A stretch of DNA of 64,000 bases from Tipula vernalis. Lineage: Eukaryota > Arthropoda > Insecta > Diptera > Tipulidae. This document shows, one piece after another, positions 1 through 13,080 of the stretch. Location: NCBI GenBank assembly GCA_958295665.1, contig OY282560.1:41107044-41171043 (forward strand), read 5' to 3'. Under the pieces are notes generated by a model. It made no database searches. It saw nothing but the letters and a program-made list of their open reading frames with translations, and was not told the origin of the DNA. The position numbers and the translations under genes are program-made. Numbering within the stretch: the first letter of the stretch is position 1; each line of letters starts with the position of its first letter.

Positions 1-3000
1 CTAACCATTTAATAGAAAATTAGATTTTATTGAAAATCAACTGTGCTACAGACCACAGATTTTTAACGGCAAAAATATAAAATGCTCCGATTACGTTGGT
101 CAATAGCTCTATCAATAGGCTTTACGGTCTGTATTTATTTTGCCAACTTGCATTTGGATTGCTGTATTATTTCTAAACATTTCATAGAAAATTCGATTTT
201 ATTGAAAATCAACTGTGCTACAGACCACAGATTTTGAACGGCAAAAATCTAAAATGCTCCGATTACGTTGGTCCATAGCTTTATCAATAGGCTACAGGAT
301 CTATATTTATTTTGCCAACTTGCATTTGGATTGCTCGAATATTTTTACCCATTTAATAGAAAATTCGATTTTATTAAAAATCAACTGTGCTATAGCCCAC
401 AGATTTTGAACGGCAAAAATCTAAAATGCTCCGATTACGTTGGTCAATAGCTCTACCAATAGGCTTCAGGATCCGTATTTATTTTGCCAACTTGCATTTG
501 TATTGCTCGAATATTTCTAAATATTTCATAGAAAATTCGATTTTATTAAAAATCAACTGTGCTATAGCCCACAGATTTTGAACGGCAAAAATATAAAATG
601 CTCCGATTACGTTGATCAATAGCTCTATCAATAGGCTTCAGGATCCGTATTTATTTTGCCAACTTGCATTTGGATTGCTCGAATATTTCTAAACATTTCA
701 TAGAAAATTCGATTTTATTGAAAATCAACTGTGCTATAGCCCACAGATTTTGAACGGCAAAAATCTAAAATGCTCCGATTACGTTGGACAATAGCTCTAT
801 CAATAGGCTTTAGAGTCTGTATTTATTTTTCTAACTTGCATTTGGATTGCTCGGATATTTCTAAACATTTCATAGAAAATTCGATTTTATTGAAAATCAA
901 CTGTGCTATAGCCCACAGATTTTGAACGGCAAAAATCTAAAATGCTCCGATTACGTTGGTCAATAGCTCTATCAATAGGCTTCAGGATCCGTATTTATTT
1001 TGCCAACTTGCATTTGGATTGCTCGAATATTTCTAACCATTTAATAGAAAATTCGATTTTATTGAAAATGAACTGTGCTATAGCCCACAGATTTTGAACG
1101 GCAAAAATCTAAAATGCTCCGATTACGTTGGTCAATAGCTCTATCAATAGGCTTCAGGATCCGTATTTATTTTGCCAACTTGCATTTGGATTGCTCGAAT
1201 ATTTCTAACCATTTAATAGAAAATTCGATTTTATTGAAAATCAACTGTGCTACAGACCACAGATTTTTAACGGCAAAAATATAAAATGCTCCGATTACGT
1301 TGGTCAATAGCTCTATCAATAGGCTTTAGGGTCTGTATTTATTTTGCCAACTTGCATTTGGATTGCTGTATTATTTCTAAACATTTCATAGAAAATTCGA
1401 TTTTATTGAAAATCAACTGTGCTACAGACCACAGATTTTGAACGGCAAAAATATAAAATGCTCCGATTACGTTGGTCAATAGCTCTATTAATAGGCTACA
1501 GGATCTGTATTTATTTTGCCAACTTGCATTTGGATTGCTCGAATATTTCTAAATATTTCATAGAAAATTCGATTTTATTGAAAATCAACTGTCCACAGAT
1601 TTTGAACGGCAAAAATCTAAAATGCTCCGATTACGTTGGTCAATAGCTCTATCAATAGGCTTCAGGATCCGTATTTATTTTGCCAACTTGCATTTGGATT
1701 GCTCGAATATTTCTAACCATTTAATAGAAAATTAGATTTTATTGAAAATCAACTGTGCTATAGCCCACAGATTGTGAACGGCAAAAATATAAAATGCTCC
1801 GATTACGTTGGTCAATAGCTCTATCTATAGGCTTCAGGATCTGTATTTATTTTGCCAACTTGCATTTGGATTGCTCGAATATTTCTAACCATTTAATAGA
1901 AAATTCGATTTTATTAAAAATCAACTGTGCTATAGCCCACAGATTTTGAACGGCAAAAATATTAAATGCTCCGATTACGTTGGTCAATAGCTCTATCAAT
2001 AGGCTTCAGGATCTGTATTTATTTTGCCAACTTGCATTTGGATTGCTCGAATATTTCTAAATATTTCATAGAAAATTCGATTTTATTGAAAATCAACTGT
2101 GCTATAGCCCACAGATTTTGAACGGCAAAAATCTAAAATGCTCCGATTACGTTGGTCAATAGCTCTATCAATAGGCTTCAGGATCTGTATTTATTTTGCC
2201 AACTTGCATTTGGATTGCTCGAATATTTCTAAATATTTCATAGAAAATTCGATTTTATTGAAAATCAACTGTGCTTTTGAACGGCAAAAATCTGCTCAAA
2301 ATTCTCCGATTACGTTGGTCAATAGCTCTATCAATTGGCTTCAGGATCCGTATTTATTTTACCAACTTGCATTTGGATTGCTCGAATATTTCTAAATATT
2401 TCATAGAAAATTCGATTTTATTGAAAATCAACTGTGCTATTGCCCACAGATTTTGAACGGCAAAAATCTAAAATGCTCCGATTACGTTGGTCAATAGCTC
2501 TATCAATAGGCTTCAGGATCCGTATTTATTTTGCCAACTTGCATTTGGATTGCTCGAATATTTCTAACCATTTAATAGAAAATTCGATTTTATTGAAAAT
2601 CAACTGTGCTATAGCCCACAGATTTTGAACGGCAAAAATCTAAAATGCTCCGATTACGTTGGTCAATAGCTCTATCAATAGGCTTCAGGATCTGTATTTA
2701 TTTTGCCAACTTGCATTTTGATTGCTCGAATATTTCTAAACATTTCATAGAAAATTCGATTTTATTGAAAATCAACTGTGCTATAGCCCCCAGATTTTGA
2801 ACGGCAAAAATCTAAAATGCTCCGATTACGTTGATCAATAGCTCTATCAATAGGCTTCAGGATCTGTATTTATTTTGCCAACTTGCATTTGGATTGCTCG
2901 AATATTTCTAAATATTTCATAGAAAATTCGATTTTATTAAAAATCAACTGTGCTATAGCCCACAGATTTTGAACGGCAAAAATATTAAATGCTCCGATTA

Positions 3001-3927
3001 CGTTGGTCAATAGCTCTATCAATAGGCTTCAGGATCTGTATTTATTTTGCCAACTTGCATTTGGATTGCTCGAATATTTCTAAATATTTCATAGAAAATT
3101 CGATTTTATTGAAAATCAACTGTGCTGCCCACAGATTTTGAACGGCAAAAATCTAAAATGCTCCGATTACGTTGGTCAATAGCTCTATCAATAGGCTTCA
3201 GGATCTGTATTTATTTTGCCAACTTGCATTTGGATTGCTCGAATATTTCTAACCATTTAATAGAAAATTCGATTTTATTGAAAATCAACTGTGCTATAGC
3301 CCACAGATTTTGAACGAAAAAAATATAAAATGCTCCGATTACGTTGGTCAATAGCTCTATCAATAGGCTTCAGGATCTGTATTTATTTTGCCAACTTGCA
3401 TTTGGATTGCTCGAATATTTCTAAATATTTCATAGAAAATTCGATTTTATTGAAAATAAACTGTGCTTTTGAACGGCAAAAATCTGCTCAAAATTCTCCG
3501 ATTACGTTGGTCAATAGCTCTATCAATTGGCTTCAGGATCCGTATTTATTTTGCCAACTTGCATTTGGATTGCTCGAATATTTCTAAATATTTCATAGAA
3601 AATTCGATTTTATTGAAAATCAACTGTGCTATAGCCCACAGATTTTGAACGGCAAAAATCTAAAATGCTCCGATTACGTTGGTCAATAGCTCTATCAATA
3701 GGCTTCAGGATCCGTATTTATTTTGCCAACTTGCATTTGGATTGCTCGAATATTTCTAACCATTTAATAGAAAATTCGATTTTATTGAAAATGAACTGTG
3801 CTATAGCCCACAGATTTTGAACGGCAAAAATCTAAAATGCTTCGATTACGTTGGTCAATAGCTCTATCAATAGGCTTCAGGATCCGTATTTATTTTGCCA
3901 ACTTGCATTTGGATTGCTCGAATATTT

Positions 3928-5857
3928 CTAACCATTTAATAGAAAATTAGATTTTATTGAAAATCAACTGTGCTACAGACCACAGATTTTTAACGGCAAA
4001 AATATAAAATGCTCCGATTACGTTGGTCAATAGCTCTATCAATAGGCTTTACGGTCTGTATTTATTTTGCCAACTTGCATTTGGATTGCTGTATTATTTC
4101 TAAACATTTCATAGAAAATTCGATTTTATTGAAAATCAACTGTGCTACAGACCACAGATTTTGAACGGCAAAAATCTAAAATGCTCCGATTACGTTGGTC
4201 CATAGCTCTATCAATAGGCTACAGGATCTGTATTTATTTTGCCAACTTGCATTTGGATTGCTCGAATATTTTTACCCATTTAATAGAAAATTCGATTTTA
4301 TTAAAAATCAACTGTGCTATAGCCCACAGATTTTGAACGGCAAAAATCTAAAATGCTCCGATTACGTTGGTCAATAGCTCTATCAATAGGCTTCAGGATC
4401 CGTATTTATTTTGCCAACTTGCATTTGTATTGCTCGAATATTTCTAAATATTTCATAGAAAATTCGATTTTATTAAAAATCAACTGTGCTATAGCCCACA
4501 GATTTTGAACGGCAAAAATATAAAATGCTCCGATTACGTTGATCAATAGCTCTATCAATAGGCTTCAGGATCCGTATTTATTTTGCCAACTTGCATTTGG
4601 ATTGCTCGAATATTTCTAAACATTTCATAGAAAATTCGATTTTATTGAAAATCAACTGTGCTATAGCCCACAGATTTTGAACGGCAAAAATCTAAAATGC
4701 TCCGATTACGTTGGACAATAGCTCTATCAATAGGCTTTAGAGTCTGTATTTATTTTTCTAACTTGCATTTGGATTGCTCGGATATTTCTAAACATTTCAT
4801 AGAAAATTCGATTTTATTGAAAATCAACTGGGCTATAGCCCACAGATTTTGAACGGCAAAAATCTAAAATGCTCCGATTACGTTGGTCAATAGCTCTATC
4901 AATAGGCTTCAGGATCCGTATTTATTTTGCCAACTTGCATTTGGATTGCTCGAATATTTCTAACCATTTAATAGAAAATTCGATTTTATTGAAAATGAAC
5001 TGTGCTATAGCCCACAGATTTTGAACGGAAAAAATCTAAAATGCTCCGATTACGTTGGTCAATAGCTCTATCAATAGGCTTCAGGATCCGTATTTATTTT
5101 GCCAACTTGCATTTGGATTGCTCGAATATTTCTAACCATTTAATAGAAAATTCGATTTTATTGAAAATCAACTGTGCTACAGACCACAGATTTTTAACGG
5201 CAAAAATATAAAATGCTCCGATTACGTTGGTCAATAGCTCTATCAATAGGCTTTAGGGTCTGTATTTATTTTGCCAACTTGCATTTGGATTGCTGTATTA
5301 TTTCTAAACATTTCATAGAAAATTCGATTTTATTGAAAATCAACTGTGCTACAGACCACAGATTTTGAACGGCAAAAATATAAAATGCATTGATTACGTT
5401 GGTCAATAGCTCTATCAATAGGCTACAGGATCTGTATTTATTTTGCCAACTTGCATTTGGATTGCTCGAATATTTCTAAATATTTCATAGAAAATTCGAT
5501 TTTATTGAAAATCAACTGTCCACAGATTTTGAACGGCAAAAATCTAAAATGCTCCGATTACGTTGGTCAATAGCTCTATCAATAGGCTTCAGGATCCGTA
5601 TTTATTTTGCCAACTTGCATTTGGATTGCTCGAATATTTCTAACCATTTAATAGAAAATTAGATTTTATTGAAAATCAACTGTGCTATAGCCCACAGATT
5701 GTGAACGGCAAAAATATAAAATGCTCCGATTACGTTGGTCAATAGCTCTATCAATAGGCTTCAGGATCTGTATTTATTTTGCCAACTTGCATTTGGATTG
5801 CTCGAATATTTCTAACCATTTAATAGAAAATTCGATTTTATTAAAAATCAACTGTGC
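3928..5857. repeat. Second copy of a ~1.9-kb satellite block (first copy 1-1930)
   Basis: Bases 1 to about 1930 recur at an offset of 3927 bp with only scattered substitutions. Rare variants are shared in order: ggctttacggtctg (112/4039), the gtccatagct variant (258/4185), the shortened caactgtccacag (1585/5512) and the gattgtgaacgg variant. Similarity breaks near 1949/5876. This is a higher-order duplication of about 11 monomers, or possibly an assembly duplication. Confidence 0.85.
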
Positions 5858-8800
5858 TATAGCCCACAGATTTTGAACGGCAAAAATCTAAAATGCTCCG
5901 ATTACGTTGGTCAATAGCTCTATCAATAGGCTTCAGGATCCGTATTTATTTTGCCAACTTGCATTTGTATTGCTCGAATATTTCTAACCATTTATTATAA
6001 AATTCGATTTTATTGAAAATCAACTGTGCTATAGCCCACAGATTTTGAACGGCAAAAATATAAAATGCTCCGATTACGTTGATCAATAGCTCTATCAATA
6101 GGCTTCAGGATCCGTATTTATTTTGCCAACTTGCATTTGGATTGCTCGAATATTTCTAAACATTTCATAGAAAATTCGATTTTATTGAAAATCAACTGTG
6201 CTATAGCCCACAGATTTTGAACGGCAAAAATCTAAAATGCTCCGATTACGTTGATCAATAGCTCTATCAATAGGCTCCAGGATCTGTATTTATTTTGCCA
6301 ACTTGCATTTGGATTGCTCAAATATTTCTAAATATTTCATAGAAAATTCGATTTTATTAAAAATCAACTGTGCTATAGCCCACAGATTTTGAACGGCAAA
6401 AATATTAAATGCTCCGATTACGTTGGTCAATAGCTCTATCAATAGGCTTCAGGATCCGTATTTATTTTGCCAACTTGCATTTGGATTGCTCGAATATTTC
6501 TAAATATTTCATAGAAAATTCGATTTTATTGAAAATCAACTGTGCTTTTGAACGGCAAAAATCTGCTCAAAATTCTCCGATTACGTTGGTCAATAGCTCT
6601 ATCAATAGGCTTCAGGATCCGTATTTATTTTGCCAACTTGCATTTGGATTGCTCGAATATTTCTAAATATTTCATAGAAAATTCGATTTTATTGAAAATC
6701 AACTGTGCTATAGCCCACAGATTTTGAACGGCAAAAATCTAAAATGCTCCGATTACGTTGGTCAAAAGCTCTATCAATAGGCTACAGGATTGCTCGAATA
6801 TTTCTAACCATTTAATAAAAAATTCGATTTTATTGAAAATCAACTGGGCTATAGCCCACAGATTTTGAACGGCAAAAATCTCAAATGCTCCGATTACGTT
6901 GGTCAATAGCTCTATCAATAGGCTTCAGGATCCGTATTTATTTTGCCAACTTGCATTTGGATTGCTCGAATATTTTTACCCATTTTATAGATAATTCGAT
7001 TTTATTGAAAATCAACTGTGCTATAGTCCACAGATTTTGAACGGCAAAAATCTAAAATGCTCCGATTAAGTTGGTCAATAGCTCTATCAATAGGCTTCAG
7101 GATCTGTATTTATTTTGCCAACTTGCATTTGGATTGCTCGAATATTTCTAAATATTTCATAGAAAATTCGATTTTATTGAAAATCAACTGTGCTTTTGAA
7201 CGGCAAAAATCTGCTCAAAATTCTCCGATTACGTTGGTCAATAGCTCTATCAATAGGCTTCAGGATCCGTATTTATTTTGCCAACTTGCATTTGGATTGC
7301 TCGAATATTTCTAAATATTTCATAGAAAATTCGATTTTATTGAAAATCAACTGTGCTATAGCCCACAGATTTTGAACGGCAAAAATCTAAAATGCTCCGA
7401 TTACGTTGGTCAATAGCTCTATCAATAGGCTTCAGGATCCGTATTTATTTTGCCAACTTGCATTTGGATTGCTCGAATATTTCTAACCATTTAATAGAAA
7501 ATTCGATTTTATTGAAAATGAACTGTGCTATAGCCCACAGATTTTGAACGGCAAAAATCTAAAATGCTCCGATTACGTTGGTCAAAAGCTCTATCAATAG
7601 GCTACAGGATTGCTCGAATATTTCTAACCATTTAATAAAAAATTCGATTTTATTGAAAATCAACTGGGCTATAGCCCACAGATTTTTAACGGCAAAAATA
7701 TAAAATGCTCCGATTACGTTGGTCAATAGCTCTATCAATAGGCTTTAGGGTCTGTATTTATTTTGCCAACTTGCATTTGGATTGCTGTATTATTTCTAAA
7801 CATTTCATAGAAAATTCGATTTTATTGAAAATCAACTGTGCTACAGACCACAGATTTTGAACGGCAAAAATCTAAAATGCTCCGATTACGTTGGTCCATA
7901 GCTCTATCAATAGGCTACAGGATCTGTATTTATTTTGCCAACTTGCATTTGGATTGCTCGAATATTTTTACCCATTTAATAGAAAATTCGATTTTATTAA
8001 AAATCAACTGTGCTATAGCCCACAGATTTTGAACGGCAAAAATCTAAAATGCTCCGATTACGTTGGTCAATAGCTCTATCAATAGGCTTCAGGATCCGTA
8101 TTTATTTTCCCAACTTGCATTTGTATTGCTCGAATATTTCTAACCATTTAATAGAAAATTCGATTTTATTGAAAATCAACTGTGCTATAGCCCACAGATT
8201 TTGAACGGCAAAAATCTAAAATGCTCCGATTACGTTGGTCAATAGCTCTATCAATAGGCTTCAGGATCCGTATTTATTTTGCCAACTTGCATTTGGATTG
8301 CTCGAATATTTCTAACCATTTAATAGAAAATTCGATTTTATTGAAAATCAACTGTGTCCAAAGATTTTGAACGGCAAAAATCTAAAATGCTCCGATTACG
8401 TTGGTCAATAGCTCTATCAATAGGCTTCAGGATCCGTATTTATTTTGCCAACTTGCATTTGGATTGCTCGGATATTTCTAAACATTTCATAGAAAATTCG
8501 ATTTTATTGAAAATCAACTGTGCTACAGACCACAGATTTTTAACGGCAAAAATATAAAATGCTCCGATTACGTTGGTCAATAGCTCTATCAATAGGCTAC
8601 AGGATCTGTATTTATTTTGCCAACTTGCATTTGGATTGCTCGAATATTTCTAAATATTTCATAGAAAATTCGATTTTATTGAAAATCAACTGTGCTATAG
8701 CCCACAGATTTTGAACGGCAAAAATCTAAAATGCTCCGATTACGTTGGTCAATAGCTCTATCAATAGGCTTCAGGATCCGTATTTATTTTGCTAACTTGC

Positions 8801-9469
8801 ATTTGGATTGCTCGAATATTTCTAACCATTTAATAGAAAATTAGATTTTATTAAAAATCAACTGTGCTATAGCCCACAGATTTTGAACGGCAAAAATATA
8901 AAATGCTCCGATTACGTTGATCAATAGCTCTATCAATAGGCTTCAGGATCTGTATTTATTTTGCCAACTTGCATTTGGATTGCTCGAATATTTCTAACCA
9001 TTTAATAGAAAATTAGATTTTATTAAAAATCAACTGTGCTATAGCCCACAGATTTTGAACGGCAAAAATCTAAAATGCTCCGATTACGTTGGACAATAGC
9101 TCTATCAATAGGCTTTAGGGTCTGTATTTATTTTTCTAACTTGCATTTGGATTGCTCGGATATTTCTAAACATTTTATAGAAAATTCGATTTTATTGAAA
9201 ATCAACTGGGCTATAGCCCACAGATTTTGAACGGCAAAAATCTAAAATGCTCCGATTACGTTGGTCAATAGCTCTATCAATAGGCTACAGGATCTGTATT
9301 TATTTTGCCAACTTGCATTTGGATTGCTCGAATATTTCTAACCATTTAATAAAAAATTCGATTTTATTGAAACTCAACTGGGCTATAGCCCACAGATTTT
9401 GAACGGCAAAAATCTAAAATGCTCCGATTACGTTGGTCAATAGCTCTATCAATAGGCTTCAGGATCCGT

Positions 9470-10788
9470 ATTTATTTTGCCAACTTGCATTTGGATTGCT
9501 CGAATATTTCTAACCATTTAATAGAAAATTAGATTTTATTGAAAATCAACTGTGCTACAGACCACAGATTTTGAACGGCAAAAATCTAAAATGCTCCGAT
9601 TACGTTGGTCAATAGCTCTATCAATAGGCTACAGGATCTGTATTTATTTTGCCAACTTGCATTTGGATTGCTCGAATATTTCTAAATATTTCATAGAAAA
9701 TTCGATTTTATTGAAAATCAACTGTGCTATAGCCCACAGATTTTGAACGGCAAAAATATAAAATGCTCCGATTACGTTGGTCAATAGCTCTATCAATAGG
9801 CTTCAGGATCCGTATTTATTTTGCCAACTTGCATTTGGATTGCTCGAATATTTCTAACCATTTCATAGAAAATTAGATTTTATTTAAAATCAACTGTGCT
9901 ATAGCCCACAGATTTTGAACGGCAAAAATCTAAAATGCTCCGATTACGTTGGTCAATAGCTCTATCAATAGGCTTCAGGATCCGTATTTATTTTGCCAAC
10001 TTGCATTTGGATTGCTCGAATATTTCTAACCATTTAATAGAAAATTAGATTTTATTAAAAATCGACTGTGCTATAGCCCACAGATTTTGAACGGCAAAAA
10101 TATAAAATGCTCCGATTACGTTGATCAATAGCTCTATCAATAGGCTTCAGGATCTGTATTTATTTTGCCAACTTGCATTTGGATTGCTCGAATATTTCTA
10201 ACCATTTAATAGAAAATTAGATTTTATTGAAAATCAACTGTGCTACAGACCACAGATTTTGAACGGCAAAAATCTAAAATGCTCCGATTACGTTGGTCAA
10301 TAGCTCTATCAATAGGCTACAGGATCTGTATTTATTTTGCCAACTTGCATTTGGATTGCTCGAATATTTCTAAATATTTCATAGAAAATTCGATTTTATT
10401 GAAAATCAACTGTGCTATAGCCCACAGATTTTGAACGGCAAAAATATAAAATGCTCCGATTACGTTGGTCAATAGCTCTATCAATAGGCTTCAGGATCCG
10501 TATTTATTTTGCCAACTTGCATTTGGATTGCTCGAATATTTCTAACCATTTCATAGAAAATTAGATTTTATTAAAAATCAACTGTGCTATAGCCCACAGA
10601 TTTTGAACGGCAAAAATCTAAAATGCTCCGATTACGTTGGTCAATAGCTCTATCAATAGGCTTCAGGATCCGTATTTATTTTGCCAACTTGCATTTGGAT
10701 TGCTCGAATATTTCTAACCATTTAATAGAAAATTAGATTTTATTAAAAATCAACTGTGCTATAGCCCACAGATTTTGAACGGCAAAAA
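9470..10788. repeat. Tandem pair of 688-bp four-monomer blocks in satellite 1
   Basis: Sequence from about 9470 recurs 688 bp (4 x 172) downstream with very few changes. The gctacagaccacag monomer at 9552 and 10240 is identical over about 195 bases, and its three followers match in order. It is a local higher-order repeat. Confidence 0.8.
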
Positions 10789-12712
10789 TATAAATGCTCC
10801 GATTACGTTGGACAATAGCTCTATCAATAGGCTTTAGGGTCTGTATTTATTTTTGCTAACTTGCATTTGTATTGCTCGGATATTTTTAAACATTTCATAG
10901 AAAATTCGATTTTATTGAAAATCAACTGGGCTATAGCCCACAGATTTTGAACGGCAAAAATCTAAAATGCTCCGATTACGTTGGTCAATAGCTCTATCAA
11001 TAGGCTACAGGATCTGTATTTATTTTGCCAACTTGCATTTGGATTGCTCGAATATTTCTAACCATTTAATAAAAAATTCGATTTTATTGAAAATCAACTG
11101 TGCTACAGACCACAGATTTTTAACGGCAAAAATATAAAATGCTCCGATTACGTTGGTCAATAGCTCTATCAATAGGCTACAGGATCTGTATTTATTTTGC
11201 CAATTAGCATTTGGATTGCTCGAATATTTCTAAATATTTCATAGAAAATTCGATTTTATTGAAAATCAACTGTGCTAGCCCACAGATTTTGAACGGCAAA
11301 AATCTAAAATGCTCCGATTACGTTGGACAATAGCTCTATCAATAGGCTTCAGGATCCGTATTTATTTTGCCAACTTGCATTTGGATTGCTCGAATATTTC
11401 TAACCATTTAATAGAAAATTAGATTTTATTAAAAATGAACTGTGCTATAGCCCACAGATTTTGAACGGCAAAAATCTAAAATGCTCCGATTACGTTGGTC
11501 AATAGCTCTATCAATAGGCTTCAGTATCTGTATTTATTTTGCCAACTTGCATTTGGATTACTCGAATATTTCTAACCATTTCATAGAAAATTCGATTTTA
11601 TTGAAAATCAACTGTGCTTTTTAACGGCAAAAATATAAAATGCTCCGATTACGTTGGTCAATAGCTCTATCAATAGGCTTTAGGGTCCGTATATATTTTG
11701 CCAACTTGCATTTGGATTGATGTATTATTTCTAAACATTTCATAGAAAATTCGATTTTATTGAAAATCAAATGTGCTTTTGAACGGCAAAAATCTGCTCA
11801 AAATTCTCCGATTACGTTGGTCAATAGCTCTATCAATAGGCTTTAGGATCTGTATTTATTTTGCCAACTTGCATTTAGATTGCTCGAATATTTCATAGAA
11901 CCATTCAATGGAAAATTAGATTTTATTGAAAATCAACTGTGCTGTAGCCCACAGATTTTGAACGGCAAAAATATAAAGTGCTCCGATTACGTTAGTCAAT
12001 AGCTCTATCAATAGGCTTCAGGATCTGTATTTATTTTGCCAACTTGCAAATCAACTGTGCTATAGCCCACAGATTTTGAATGGCAAAAATATAAAATGCT
12101 CCGATTTCGTTGGTCAATAGCTCTATCAATAGGCTTCAGGATCTGTATTTATTTTTCCAACTTGCATTTGGATTGCTCGAAAATTTCTAAACATTTCATA
12201 GAAATTCGATTTTATTGAATATCAACTGTGCTTTTGAACGGCAAAAATCTGCTCAAAATTCTCCGATTACGTTGGTCAATAGCTCTATCAATAGGCTTCA
12301 GGATCTGTATTTATTTTGCCAACTTGCGTTTGGATTGCTCGAATATTTCTAAATATTTCATAGAAAATTCGATTTTATTGAAAATCAACTGTGCTTTTGA
12401 ACGGCAAAAATCTGCTCAAAATTCTCTGATTACGTTGGTCAATAGCTCTATCAATAGGCTTCAGGATCCGTATTTATTTTGCCAACTTGCATTTGGATGG
12501 CTCGAATATTTCTAAACATTTAATAGAAAATTCGATTTTATTGAAAATCAACTGTGCTATAGCCCATAGATTTTGAACGGCAAAAATATAAAATGCTCCG
12601 ATTACGTTGGTCAATAGCTCTATCAATAGGCTTCAGGAACTGTATTTATTTTGCCAACTTGCATTTGGATTGCTCGAATATTTCTAACCATTTAATAGAA
12701 AATTCGATTTTA

Positions 12713-13080
12713 TGCTTTGGAGGTTGAGTAGTGTTTTGAGTGCGGCTTAAGCGAGAGTTCAGTTGGGTGGTTGTATGATACTGATGGATCATTTGCATGA
12801 CAGACTAAGTTGAGGAATGTTGATTAAGGAGTTGATTTGAGTGTTGAGTTTGGAGTTGGGTTGAGTTAGGAGTCGAGATGAGGTTTAGTAGGGATTGGAT
12901 TGATGATAAGTTGAGGTTGAATTGGTGATAGAGTTGAGTCGGGTTGGAACTGATTTGGTGCGTTGAGATTGAAGGTTGAGTTAGAATTTGATGAGTGGTT
13001 GAGAAAGGGATTAAGGGGTTCACATAGGGATTTATTTGGAAGTGTAGTTAGAGATAAGATTGAGTAGACTTGATTGAAAT
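12713..13080. repeat. G-rich, C-poor degenerate gttgag repeat strip
   Basis: Directly after the last satellite monomer the plus strand becomes G- and T-rich with almost no C for about 350 bp. It is built from degenerate units such as gttgag, gttggg and gttgag(t)tagg. It reads as a decayed simple or minisatellite repeat. A 72-codon open frame on the minus strand is compositional and shows no protein signature. Confidence 0.6.

Larger units (their letters stand above)
1..12712. repeat. Satellite array 1, ~172-bp monomer
   Basis: Tandem array of roughly 75 monomers. The phrase gctccgattacgttggtcaa recurs about every 172 bp (near 85, 256, 427, 598). Most monomers differ at few sites. One class lacks part of the unit and reads tgcttttgaacgg...ctgctcaaaattctccg (2275, 3467, 6546, 7194, 11777, 12232, 12394). 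Each monomer carries the dyad GATTTT-ATTG-AAAATC and the motif AAAATTCGATTTT. The array already runs at base 1, so its left end is outside the window; it stops abruptly at 12712. Monomers become more divergent and truncated after about 11600, as expected near an array edge. A length near 170 bp is common for centromeric or pericentromeric satellites. The 60-95 codon open frames inside it are repeat artefacts and are not annotated. Confidence 0.97.

Noticed and set aside
215..12515. About twenty open frames of 60-95 codons on the plus strand in satellite 1
   Set aside because: They repeat the same peptide because the 172-bp unit is repeated; their lengths shift with each monomer variant and no start context or domain is present.
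1..12712. CRISPR-like array of repeats
   Set aside because: The unit is repeated end to end with no unique spacers, and the surroundings are eukaryotic transposons with introns.
12805..13023. 72-codon minus-strand frame rich in Gln, Ser, Leu and Asn
   Set aside because: It is the complement of the G-rich simple repeat strip; composition explains the open frame.
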